From NCBI GenBank assembly GCA_037893225.1, contig JAZGUH010000199.1:682001-746000 (forward strand): a stretch of 64,000 nucleotides of DNA. The letters are read 5' to 3'. The stretch comes from Hippasteria phrygiana. Its lineage: Eukaryota; Echinodermata; Asteroidea; Valvatida; Goniasteridae. The notes below the pieces were generated by a model. The model searched no databases. It was not told where the DNA came from and saw nothing but the letters and a program-made list of their open reading frames with translations. Shown here piece after piece: positions 12,218 through 24,300 of this stretch (its first letter is position 1; each line of letters begins with the position of its first letter). The translations under genes and the position numbers were made by a program.

Positions 12218-12352
12218 GAGGCAGTCAAGACTCTCAACACCCTTCAGAGTAATGCGGCAACCTTAGCCAAGGCCAGGAATAACAGGCTTAACGATGCCAG
12301 CCGGGGTAACATTAAAAAAGTACAGGAATTCATGCAGAGAGTTGGACTGAAG
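12218..12352 (+). CDS. FPGS: FPGS exon A (first recognised)
   Basis: Acceptor TTGCCAG ends at 12217 and the donor GTAGGA follows 12352. Exactly 45 codons in phase 0, [16 protein letters not shown]...[11 protein letters not shown], matching the start of the conserved FPGS domain. Confidence 0.92.
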
Positions 12353-15300
12353 GTAGGATAGGTGTGGCCTCAAAGTAGGGAAAAAAAAAAAAAAACGAAG
12401 AGAAAAAGTGGACTTTGTTGGTGACAGAAAATTAGTGGCTTTGTAGATGATTGTTGGATTCAGCAGGGTAGCTGCAAAATGCCAAGGCTGGTGTTTAGGT
12501 GGTACACTGCAGAATCCAACCAAATTTGCTGTTGGGTTTTGTTGTATTTAGCAGGCTTCCCATTTTCGTTTTGTTGGAAATTGTAATCCAACTCTGGACG
12601 AGAACCTCACTTATATGCCTGAATATAGCATTTGCCTTATTTTGTGCACAGGTTGAGCAACTGGATGATTTGTCTATTATTCATGTGAGTGGAACTAAGG
12701 GCAAGGGGTCCGTCTGTGCTCTCTGTGAGAGTATGCTGAGAGCTAGTGGATTCAAGACCGGATTCTTCAGGTAATTTGTGGATATTGTCTGTGCTCTCTG
12801 TGATAGCAATTTTAGAGCCAGTTGAATCAAGACAAGATTTTTCAGGTTTTTTTTGTGAATGTCTGTGCTCTCTGTGAGAGTATGCTGAGAGCTAGTGGAT
12901 TCAAGACTGGATTTTTCAGGTAATTTGTGGATATTGTCTGTGCTCTCTGTGAGAGCAATTTCAGAGCCAGTTGAATCAAAACAAGATTTTTCAGGTGTAT
13001 TTTTTGTGGATGTCTGTGCTCTCTGTGAGAGTATGCTGAGAGCTAGTGGATTCAAGACTGGATTCCTCAGGTAATTTGTGGATATTGTGTGAGCGAGTTG
13101 ATTCAAGACCAGATTCTTGCAAAATGTCACAGATATTGTCTGTGCAGTGTGCACTTTGTGAGAACATTAGTGCTTAGAGCTAGTGGGACTGGGTTGTATT
13201 CGTAGGCTAATTTGTGGATATTGTGTGTGCTCTGAGTGAGTATGCTGCCTCCTTTAGATAATTTGTGGATATTGTGTGTGCTCTGAGTGAGTGTGCTGCC
13301 TCCTTTAGATAATTTGTGGATGTTGTTTGTGCTCTGAGTGAGTATGCTGCCTCCTTTAGATAATTTGTGGATATTGTGTGTGCTCTGAGTGAGTATGCTG
13401 CCTCCTTTAGATAATTTGTGGATATTGTGTGTGCTCTGAGTGAGTGTGCTGCCTCCTTTAGATAATTTGTGGATGTTGTTTGTGTTATAATCTGCGAGAG
13501 CAAGCTGAGAGCTAGTGGATGCAACTCCAGATTCTTCGCTTGATGTATTTTTCAGCTGACTGGCATTTTTGTTGATACTGCTTAGTTTTCAAAAATGATT
13601 TTCATTAAAAAAACGTATTTTTCTGAACTTCTTTTAATAGCTCTCCCCACCTAGTCGAAGTCCGGGAACGAATCCGCATCAACGGCCGACCTCTCCCGAA
13701 GGACCTCTTCATCGATTACTTCAACACCATCTTTGACTGCTTGGAAAGCAGCAAGGCAGCCCATGGGGGCGAGATGCCGGCATACTTCCGGTTTCTTATG
13801 GTCATGGCTTTCCATGTTTTCCTTCGGGAAAAGGTAACGGATTTGACAAACTGTCTTTTTCCGTTATGAAAGGAGATTCCTATTGTTTTTTTATCTCGAG
13901 GGAATTTTTTGCCCGGTGCATGTCTCCCTTCATCTTACAATCTTTCCTGCTTCAAGAGGAATATTAATTCCTACCTCGTGTATCTTTAATGTGAAGATGG
14001 AATTTGCATCGGGGATGATGATGTAAATTAGAACAGAGATGTTTTCTCTTTTGCCCTTTCCCGACGTGATATATGAAGCACTGTATGCTCAGTGCTTTCC
14101 GAGAGCCTGTGTGAAAAAAATTCACAGGCTTACTCGGGCAGGACTCGAACCCACGACTTACTGCTTACTAGTGCAGACGTCTCAACGCTGGTGTGTCTTT
14201 GATTCTTTTTCTTTCTGTAGCTCTATACCTCGAGTGGCTTTTAGCCTTGTTTGGGGTAAACTTGTACAAAAAATTGTAAGAACTCGAGTTGAAATCTATG
14301 TTTTGAATTGTTTGGACCTTGTAAGAAACAATAAATATGTAGAGATTTTGTAGTGGAAATAGGGGAAATTTTGTAACAATGGGTGAAGAAAATCATTGTT
14401 TTGAGGGACGAACTTATTCCAATACTTTTCCAGAATTTGAAAAAGCTGTCCCTATGCACTGCTGGGATCTACTTCATTTCCAAGCCACTGTCCCATTTCA
14501 GAGGATCTTAAAACCCAAAGCATGCATGCAGCTGCATATAGCAACAAACCAATGGAGTTATTAAGTTTTAAAGCATAAATTTGTTGCCGTTTCAGGTTGA
14601 TGTTGCGGTTATTGAAGTTGGTGTTGGTGGGTCATACGACTGCACCAACGTCGTTAGGTATGTACTAATTTAATGTCAGGAATACTCAAGATTTTGAACA
14701 TTGCCAGAGTTTTAAATACTGTGTGACACGCGGACATACTGCGTGCATTCCAACAGTTGGCCAGCAATTTTTGGGAATGATCAAAGATATTTGGCAAAAG
14801 TCGGGCTTGAACCTGCAACCCCCTGATTATTGTACCGGCGCTCTACCATTAACCCCTTTGGGCACGGTATTTTACGGGAGACGTCGGGGTGTTGCAGCGG
14901 TTCAGGCAGCCAAATCAAACCGCTGCAATGTGTTTGTGCAGTCAAGCATGACAAACAATAATCCAACAGTGGATTGAAACTGCACAAACGGTGGCCAATG
15001 GCGTCATCCGGCCTGGTGGCACCTTTTTTTTGGATGCCATATGGCGTCATCTGTACGCAAGAGATTAAGCTACCTTACCCTAATAGGCCTTTTCACACTA
15101 GACAAATTACGGGGTTGAAAACCAGCAATGTTTCACACTTTGACAAGTTTCAACCCTGTACCAACCCCACGTCCGCTCAGAGATTGGTTCCAACCTGGGT
15201 TGAACTTAACCCTGCTCTTAACTCTTTCACTACGGTATTATAATGGGTGCTGTGACGTAATTGTTTTACAGAATGTTTACAACGAGCCGCTCTGAGCGGC

Positions 15301-15364
15301 TTGCCGGCAGTAATAGGCTTTTTCCGAGCCGTAGCGGAAGAGTTAAACCTCTTAGGGTTGAGAT

Positions 15365-15396
<32 letters not shown>

Positions 15397-18300
15397 AGAC
15401 CAAAAAATAAACCTTCCTGGGCTTGAAAACAGTGAAATGAACAGGGTGGGTTTGCCCCGGGTTGAAGTTGATACAATTGTGGAACGACGCGGGCTTGAAA
15501 AATCGAGATTTACCCAGGGCAGCCCCGGGTTTTACCCTGGGTTGGCCGTGGCCTGGGTTAACAACCCGAGTTGAAGGGCACCGGTGTGAAAAGACCTCCG
15601 GTGTGAAAAGACCTCATTATGTGGTCTCCTACAGTTCATGTAGTTGGTCAACAAAACACAAATTTGTGAATGAGCCTTCATGAGCGTAATGAAACATCTC
15701 CCATTGCAGACCCATGATATCTCATGTATACATTCTGAATGCAGGAATCCAGTTGCTGTTGGTATAACGTCACTGGGACTGGATCATGTCAGCGTGCTAG
15801 GAGATACAATAGAGAAGATTGCATGGCATAAGGCAGCAATCTCCAAGGTAAGACCACAAGTAGGGGCCGTCCATAAAGTACGTACGCACGAAATGCCAAC
15901 TTTATTTACCCCCCCCCCCTCCCCCCCTGTAAGCATTGCATACGCAGTGGCTCCAACCCCCCTCCCCCCTGTACACATACGCATTCAACATCTCTTTTTC
16001 ACTCTTAGACTACCCTATTCTAGCATCATTAAACATCACAGTACACCTGCTGTAGTACATGTAGTATGATTCGCATATCGCATCCCAAGACTGAAATAAA
16101 TCACAAAATGTTGACCAAAAAAAATGCAAACATTCTTATTAGCGGACCTGGAAATGATATATTTTGAACCAAAACAGCAGTCAATGATGACATGAACCAA
16201 AAAAGAAAAAAAAAGAAAAACCTGATACACTATCTTTTGCATAGTTTGCTCTTGACGTTTCATGAGTGGTTTATTGAGATAGTGAATAACACTTTTCACC
16301 AAAATATGTGTTTGAACAAGAGGCTGTTGATATACAAGACGTATATCTTTTTTGTTCATTTGTTTACCTCCAGTACATGAGCGATTTTGGACAGAACGCG
16401 GGTGAAATTGATACAAGTACACCTGTAGGTTTCCGGTGTACACTGCCGGTTTATAGAGCAGTCTTTATGTGCGGTCTAAAAATAGGCCGGAGTTGGCTGG
16501 TGGTGGCGCTGGAAAGATAAATTTACTTTTGGTTGGGGTGAAGGGTACTGTGCTGTTTTTCGATGCACAAAAGCTGGTCCTGGTAGTTATAGAGTACCGA
16601 AGTCTGACGTCAGTTGCCGCGGCAACTGGTTCCAAACACATGCAGTTTAGAATGTATTCTGGTTCCAAACATTGCATTGATTGACGTTATCACTTTGGTG
16701 CTCTATTTATATGAGATAGTACATTTATTTCATGACAATTCATTAAAAGCAAATTGTCGGTTGCATACGGTACGCATTGGCTTGGACCCCCCTCCCCCCG
16801 TACGCATGGTGTACGCAATGTCAATAACCCCCCCTCCCCCCTTCATGCGTATGTACTTTATGGACGGCCCCTAGCTACAAATTGAGCTGGCACTGGTTTC
16901 AATGAAGGTGGAGGTGACCAGCCCGGTCCAGCCCAGCTCAGCCTAGGCTTGCTTGGTTTACCCAAATCCAGCTCAGTCTAGATCAGAACACACCCAGTTT
17001 AGCCCAGCTTCGTCTAGCTTAGCCTAGTCCCGTCTGGCTTAGCCTGGCCTAGCTTAGCCAAGTCCAGCTCAATCTAGACCTGAACAAGCCGTTTAGCCCA
17101 GCCCAGTACCACTGTTTTTCTTTCCCACGCCGCAATCCTCATCTCGAACCAAGCTCATGAATGGGAATCCAGTTGGCTTGAATAATTGAATAATAATGAG
17201 GTGGATACATAAATTAAAATGGCTGACCAATTTTGTTTTTGTTAAATTCACGCAGTCCGGCCGACCGGCCTTCACTGTGCCCCAACCAGAGGGAGCTTTG
17301 AAGGTTGTCTTGGACACAGCAATTGAATGTGGGGTAAGTTTAGTCTGTCGTGTGTGTGATCTGACTTTAGTAGATAGTAACGACGTCCAAATAAAATTTG
17401 ATTAAAAAAATGCTAAGGAAACTGATTTGTGACGCGCTCTGAAAAAAATGAGTCAGATGTTGCGCATTACACATTCACTTACAGGGTGGTTTAATGTCGC
17501 AGACTTTAATATAACTATAAGAAATCGCACAATGAAAAAAATTGTAAAAAACATTGCATCACACTACAGAGTTGTGTCGTATATCAAATAAAAGCTTATT
17601 TCATGCTCTTTCAGACCAACTGTAAAGCTTAACCACTTGTGTACTGATGATGCCATATGGCGTAAAAAAAAATTGCCACCAGGCCGGATGACGGCATTTG
17701 CTGCCGTTTGTGCAGTTTCAATCCATTGTTGGATTATTGTTTATGATACGCTTGACTGCACAAACAAATTGTAGCGGTTCACTTGGCTGCCAGAAACGCC
17801 GCGACACCCCGACGTCTCCCGTAAAATACCGTGCCTAAGGGGTTAAAAATGAATTTTCAACACATCCGACTCATTTTTGTAGAGCGGGTCACATTTGGTA
17901 GTCAATATTGGTTACGGAAACAAATTTTTACAACTACAAACCAACCCTCTTAGTTATTATTTTCCTGTCCTCTAAGAACTATTAGCCCTTCAGTATGACA
18001 TGAATTTACAAGTTCGGGAAATTATTTTGAAAAAGTCAGGTCCCGATTTTGCTGGGTACATGTAGGTTTCATAGAAACATTTAGAAGATTACTTAACTTT
18101 TGGTTTTTCTTTCAAACCGTTTAAATGTTTAGAAATCACAGGCCTATTTTTTATAATCAATTGAACAGTTAATAAAGAAAACGTGTGGCTTGAAGTAGCC
18201 GTGACCTGGGTTACCATACCAGAACTTTAAAAACAGAGTTACATTTAATAACAAACAAGTTTTCTAGAAGGCTTGTATAATTGTTCGCTGTTTAATTGAT

Positions 18301-21300
18301 TTCTATTTTTTTTATTTATTTATATTTTAAGATTAATTAAATATTTGGTATTCATTTTTAGAATTAATTTATGTTTTTGATCATGAAAATAAAGGATTCC
18401 TAAAATGTGGCTAAAGTTTTGCAGAATGTAAGCCTGAAGAAAGGCAGGAAAGGTAAACATTCACATCATACAGTTGCGGTTACAAGTTGCTTCTTCAATT
18501 GTAGCGTAAAATATGGTCGTGATCTCTGGCTATACGGCATAATGGGTTTATGACTTTTGACTAGCGCCCACCCGAACAAAGATACTGACAATTTGGGAGA
18601 CTGCCAACATAGGGCAACATAAGCAGCGTTCGCATTGGACTTAATATTTTAAAAAGTTACCATGCGTAATTGTTAACATTCCACTGTGGTTATTCTTCCG
18701 TTCGTCTGCACTTGGATTACACTGCTTGCGGAAAGTCCATGGCCACGTAAACTTTGCAGTGGTCAAAATGCATGTTTTATATTACAGTGGCTGGTCCGCA
18801 CTGGCCACGTAACTCTTCCGCTGCACGATTGGCCCTGTAAACGTTCACGCTGCGGAGGAATACACGGACAACCGACGATCGACACTTGACAATTTGGACA
18901 GTTTACCGGCTGTCCGCACTGGACTTAATTTGGCAAAGTTGACAGCAGTCTCCGTACATTTTACAAAAAAATGTCCAATGCGGACACAGCTATAGGGATT
19001 CCGAAGGTCGCAGGTTCAAATATCGCTCCTAACAGTTTTTCTTGTTTTAAAAGTTATTTTTGATTGAATCGGCAGGCATCGTCGATTGAGTGTACCCCAG
19101 ATATCAGCAGTTATGACTTCAATGGCAGGGCACTCCGGCTTGGCTTGGCAGGGAAACATCAGCACACGAACGCATCGCTCGCAATGCAACTGTGTAAAAC
19201 ATGGATTGAGAATTATCTAGCCAACGGGAAAAAGGCCGAATGTAAAAGTAGGTGTCATGTTTTGAATCTGTCGAGGTTGGTTGTCAGTGGTTTTTGTATG
19301 TTTCTTGTGTGTGTGTGTGTGTGTGTGTGTTGTGATTTTGTTTCATTGTGTGTATTACAGTTTTGTTCAAAAGATCTATTAGGATTGATTGCTTAGCTTT
19401 ACTGGACTAGGTTGGGCTAGGCTAAACTGGGCTTGTTCTGGCCTAGACTAGACTGAGCTGGGCTAAAATGGGATTGTTCTTGTCTAGTTCTGGTCTGGAG
19501 ATAGGTTGGAATAGGCTAATCTGTGCTGGGCTAAACAGGGCTTGTTCACGTCTCGACTGAGCTGGAACTGGCTAAGCTGGGCTGGGCTGGGCTGGGCTTA
19601 GCTAGACTGGGCTGGGCTAAACTGGGCTTGTTCGGGTGTAGACTGGGCTAAGTTGGGCTAGGCTAAGCTAGACTGGGCTAAAATGGGATTGTTCTAGTCT
19701 AGTTCTGTAGGTCTAGAGGTAGGCTGGACTAGGCTAATCTGGGCTGGGATAAACTTGGCTTGTTCGCGTCTAGACTGAGCTGGACTGGACTTAGTTGGGC
19801 TAAGTTGGGCTAGGCTAAGCTAGACTGAGCTGGGCCAAACTCAGCTTTCTAGAATGGGCTGGATTTTGGTAAACTGAGCTAGCCAAGGGCGAGGCTGAGC
19901 TAGGCTGGACCAGGCTGCTCTCAAGTTTCCCTGCAATAAAGTAATCATGGTACAAATAGTTATAAGTTGTCCAATTATTCCTTTCTACAATTTTCTTTCC
20001 TCCACTTCATTTCACCGGAAGAGTCTGAACTCCTGTTTGGCGATGCATTTCAACTCACAGAAGCTTCTGATGCAACGGTATCCGTAGCAGCAGATGTTGG
20101 CATGGCAACTGCCAGCCCTTTTGTTGTACCGCCATACTTCATGAAAGGTAATCCAAAAATGTTTAGCCTGCAGAGTTTACCCCAAAGTATTTAATCAAAA
20201 CACGGCTGAAAATTCAAAATTGGAGGAAACACTTTTTAGAAATACCATCATCCTTCAAGGCCAAGACCATCAGGCTTAAACTAAGACAGTCGATTGGCAC
20301 AACATGTAAAATCGATGTGCCAGGGGAGGTGATTTAAGAGGAGGAAGTTACCCCGCCTGGGTCTGTAGGTCTGAAAATAGGAATAATTTCTTTGGACTGA
20401 AGATAGATCCCTCTATTTAGAACTGAACCCAGGAAAACCATCAGGGTGAGTGGGCTTAAGCAAATCTCAAGGAGCTGCTAAGCGTGCCAAGCGCACCAAG
20501 TGCCAAGCGTGCCAAGCGCACCAAGTGCATTAAGTGCCAAGCGCGCCAAGTGCACCAAGTGCCAAGCGCACCAAGTGCCAAGCGCACCAAGTGCCAAGCG
20601 CACCAAGTGCATTAAGTGCCAAGCGTGCCAAGCGCACCAAGTGCCAAGCGCACCAAGTGCCAAGCGCACCAAGTGCCAAGCGCACCAAGTGCCAAGCGCA
20701 CCAAGTGCCAAGCGCACCAAGTGCCAAGCGCACCAAGTGCCAAGCGCACCAAGTGCCAAGCGCACCAAGTGCCAAGCGCACCAAGTGCCAAGCGCACCAA
20801 GTGCCAAGCGCACCAAGTGCCAAGCGCACAAAAGACCTTGTGCACAAAAGACCTTAGCAACAACAGGTTACCTTAGCAACAACAGGTTACCAGCCAAAAT
20901 GCAGTGCGATGCAAATTGTCAATGGTAATCAGCTGATTATTGCTAAAGATGTAAAATTGCTGAGCAATATTTTCTGCTGTCAGCAGCTTCCTGAATTGGC
21001 AGTGTTATCTAACTTACTACAAATTGATCGTTTTTTAGGTCTGGAAGAGTGTTACTGGCCGGGACGTAATCAGACGGTTAAGCAAGGCGACGTGACATTC
21101 TACCTGGATGGCGCCCACACGCCGCGCAGCATCATGGCGTGTCAGAGTTGGTTCATGTCGGCCGCGGAAGAAGAATGCTGGATACTCGACCGGCCAATCA
21201 AGCGTATCCTTCTTTTCAACTCGACAGGGGATCGAGATGAGTACAGCTTGCTCAGGCCACTCATAGTATGTCTTTACTTTTCTTGTTTGTTTTGGTTTGT

Positions 21301-24300
21301 AGAAAACTTGTTTCCAAACATTTGGTGTTAGTTTTTAGGTGGGTCTTGCAGTAGTCTTGGTTTAAAGACGTCCTTAGCGCGGTGCGACGTACAGCGCGCA
21401 CAGCAGCGCCCTCTAGCTACACACAAACACACGCCAAGGCCAAATCGCTAAGAACGTCTTGGGCATTTCGCAAGGGAGCGCGCGCGACCTGCTTATGCAT
21501 AATTTAACAGGCGGGTCAAATGAATAATCGCGCTTGCGCACTGGAGGAAACTCATGTTTAAGTAATAACTTACTAGTCAGTTAACGTTCTGAGCAGAGTG
21601 ATTCTGGACTAGTAAACAGAATTGAGAAATCTTCGGATTGTTCCAAAAATGTGATCTGGAATATCAGACGTTATCTCTGCCAATTTCAGTCCCAGATGTT
21701 CAGCACGATGTAACTGATCAACGTCCAGAGCTTTCAATGGCACGACGACAATAATCAGCGCTTTCTCCTGTTTGCATTCGGTTACTTCGTTCATGGAGGT
21801 AGGAAACACCTCCATGCTTCGTTCAAGAAATCTAAGACTAATGGAGCAGCTTGAAAAATTACACTCTTGCCAAATCCCGTTGGTAAATTAACAAACAAAT
21901 CATGGCCACGTACAAATTGATGAATGGCACTGATCTGATGACTTTTTAGCTTTCCAAAGCCAAGTTTTTTTGCTGTAAAATCGATCGCTTGGTCCATCCA
22001 CGCGGTCAGACATTTTTTCCAACAAACAACAAATGGCTTGGTACTGCGCTGCACGTTCACACGTACGTACACGTAAACCCGACGTGAGTACAGAAACTAG
22101 ACTAGTGAGTGTGGGCTATTTACATGCGATAATGCAGCTACGTCACACGCGCATGCAAATGCCACACAGTTCTGCTCGCGATTTCGCGAGCAGAACTTGC
22201 GAAATTCCCAAGACGGTCTTAGCGATTTGGCCTTGGCGTGTGTGTGTGTAGCGAGAGGGCGCTGTCGGCCGGCCGTGCGCGCTATACGTCGCACCGCTGA
22301 GGACGTCTTGGAACCAAGACTAGTCTTGCAGCGGATATCGCCACAGTTGGCCTCTGTCTAGGGTACTCTGTCTACCCTATCTCATGACCAAGCCAGTGGC
22401 CTGTCTTAATGAGGACCTTGAGAGCATCGGCAAACGGGGAAAGTGACTGGCTTGTTTCATTCAACCAAAAGATCCAAACCCTTCTGCTTTCCTTATTTGC
22501 TCATGAATTCCTCACCATTTGCAGGAACATAACACTGAGAGAAAGACTGAGGTTGCGGGTAACACCATGTGAAATAAATCTCTTCTAGGAAGATGTGTGG
22601 TTCTGAAAAGAACCGGGATGAGTGTGTAACTCGACGTTTCGGACAGTGTGCTCTGTCCATCCTCAGGAGTGTGAGTGTGAGTGATTTGATGCACGAACAG
22701 AACTGGTTCCCTACTTTGATTGCGTAAAGTGAATACGGGATGCATGGGAATCAAGGAAATCGGCAATCTCTGTGGAACTAATCTTGACCAAGTCATCGAT
22801 TGATTGCATTTTGTTCTGCACGCACATTGTGTGTACGCACCAGTGGTACGCAACGTACACATAAATTGTGACCGTTCCTCACAGATTGGAATTTACCAGT
22901 TGCGTGTACATAGTATGTAAGTCTAGTGTCCGCTGCATACATATGCAGGACACGGCTTATGCCCCGCGCTATGTGTAAATCGAATCGTTGTACACGTGTA
23001 TTGCGGCATACCGCATGAAGGTAGGAAAGTGCTGTATGTCCTACGGCAAAGCAAAGCTTCAAATCGTATTTGAACATAACACTACGCATCTGCTACGACT
23101 GGACATCACATCAAATCTTAGCTGGGACATATATTTCCAACAAGAGCCTCTCAGCGCCTTGCCTGCTTGTATCGTGCACAACGGTACCTTACTCCATCTG
23201 CCAATCTTCTCCACCTATATCAGGCAGCCATAGGACCTGTCATTTAATACTGCGGCCGGTGCTCCAGCTTGCTATTTGTCCCTCTTTGATAAGATTCAGC
23301 AGGGTGTTTCAAATCTGGTTGGTCAGGGCCTGGCATCTTCCCTGCAACCCCTTCATGTCCGACGCTCTGTTGCTTCATTGAGCCTCTTTTATCGATACTA
23401 TCATGGAAGGTGTTCCAGTGTCCTTTCATCATTCAGGGATGCCAGACTTCCGGCAATTGCCGGAATTCCGGCTTTTTCATATTTTTGGAAAAAACCTCCG
23501 GCCTTCGGCATTTGTGGGCCGGAACGAGAATATTTATACAAATTACCGTAGCGCTTTCCTACCTTTAAGCCGCAATACCCATGTACAACAATTCGATTTA
23601 CGCAGGGCACTGTATCTCGTTGGAAATATAAATCGAGCACTCCGTAAAAATCAAGCAGAAGGCGGCGTCCGGAAATTGGGCAAAGTTTATTGTACATACG
23701 TATATATGCACATGGAATTGAAGCGTGGCCCAGATTCCGGACACACAATTTTTTTCCGGCCCTGCAGCCAAGACCAACTGGTATCCCTGATAGATACCTT
23801 CTTTCCCTGTGATTTATGTCTTCTCTTGTCTTTTGTAAGCCCACGCCTTGGGTGGCCTTGTGTTGAGCGATACCCTTAAATTTTGTTTTGTTTTAAATGT
23901 ACCATTGAGCCTTTTCGGTAGCCTAAATTTTCTCTGAGAATAGAACGTGTCAAAGTGAACTTCTCGTGTCTGTGTTTTCTTGAAGGGCTGCCAGTTCGAC
24001 GGTGCTGTATTTTGCCCAAACGTCACTGGAATCACTGCCTCAGGAAATTCAGCAGGTTAGCAAGTGTGAATTTTTGTTGGGCTCTGCATTCAATTTCTTT
24101 CTTTTTGCCTTTTTGAAATACAGTGGAACGTCGCTATAACGAACATCGCGGGATCCACTGATTTTGTTCGGTATATCGATCGTTCGGTATAGCGATTTTC
24201 AGCCGCCGGTTACTTAAGGACGACTTTAAACCTGTGCCGGCCATTGAATTATGTAATTACATGTTCATACTTTCTAAGCTTAACGAATTCTAAAGCAACC

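Larger units (their letters stand above)
15083..15615. mobile_element. TIR element with AGGCCTTTTCACAC ends
   Basis: Left end AGGCCTTTTCACAC (15084-), right end GTGTGAAAAGACCT, present twice in tandem near 15585-15614. The interior is rich in GGGTTGAA and CCCTGGGTT motifs. It contains the TTAA element at 15218-15346 and the poly-C at 15366-15395. Confidence 0.55.
21352..22322 (-). mobile_element. Pack-MULE-like TIR element carrying a helicase fragment
   Basis: Perfect 9-bp direct repeats GTCTTGCAG flank it (21343-21351 and 22323-22331). Its termini TAGTCTTGG and CCAAGACTA begin TIRs of more than 100 bases (about 21352-21480 and 22195-22322), alignable through CAAGGCCAAATCGCTAAGA. Long TIRs with a 9-bp duplication fit Mutator-like elements. 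Instead of a transposase it carries, on the minus strand, a RecQ-like N-terminal fragment. It lies in an FPGS intron in antisense orientation. A 28-bp palindrome with arms GTTCTGCTCGCGA lies at 22169-22196 upstream of that ORF. Confidence 0.8.

Noticed and set aside
12681..13524. Minus-strand ORFs of 157 and 105 codons
   Set aside because: Antisense of the exon-derived repeat array; repetitive and without homology.
14795..15085. Functional tRNA gene on the minus strand
   Set aside because: Stems pair poorly and the A box is split by a TTAA element; better explained as a SINE.
20480..20930. Long ORFs on both strands (80-142 codons)
   Set aside because: They arise from a 16-bp minisatellite that is open in all frames; not coding.
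22512..22862. Minus-strand ORF with [15 protein letters not shown]
   Set aside because: PEDGQS-like words occur near ends of some retroelements, but no reverse transcriptase or other support is present.
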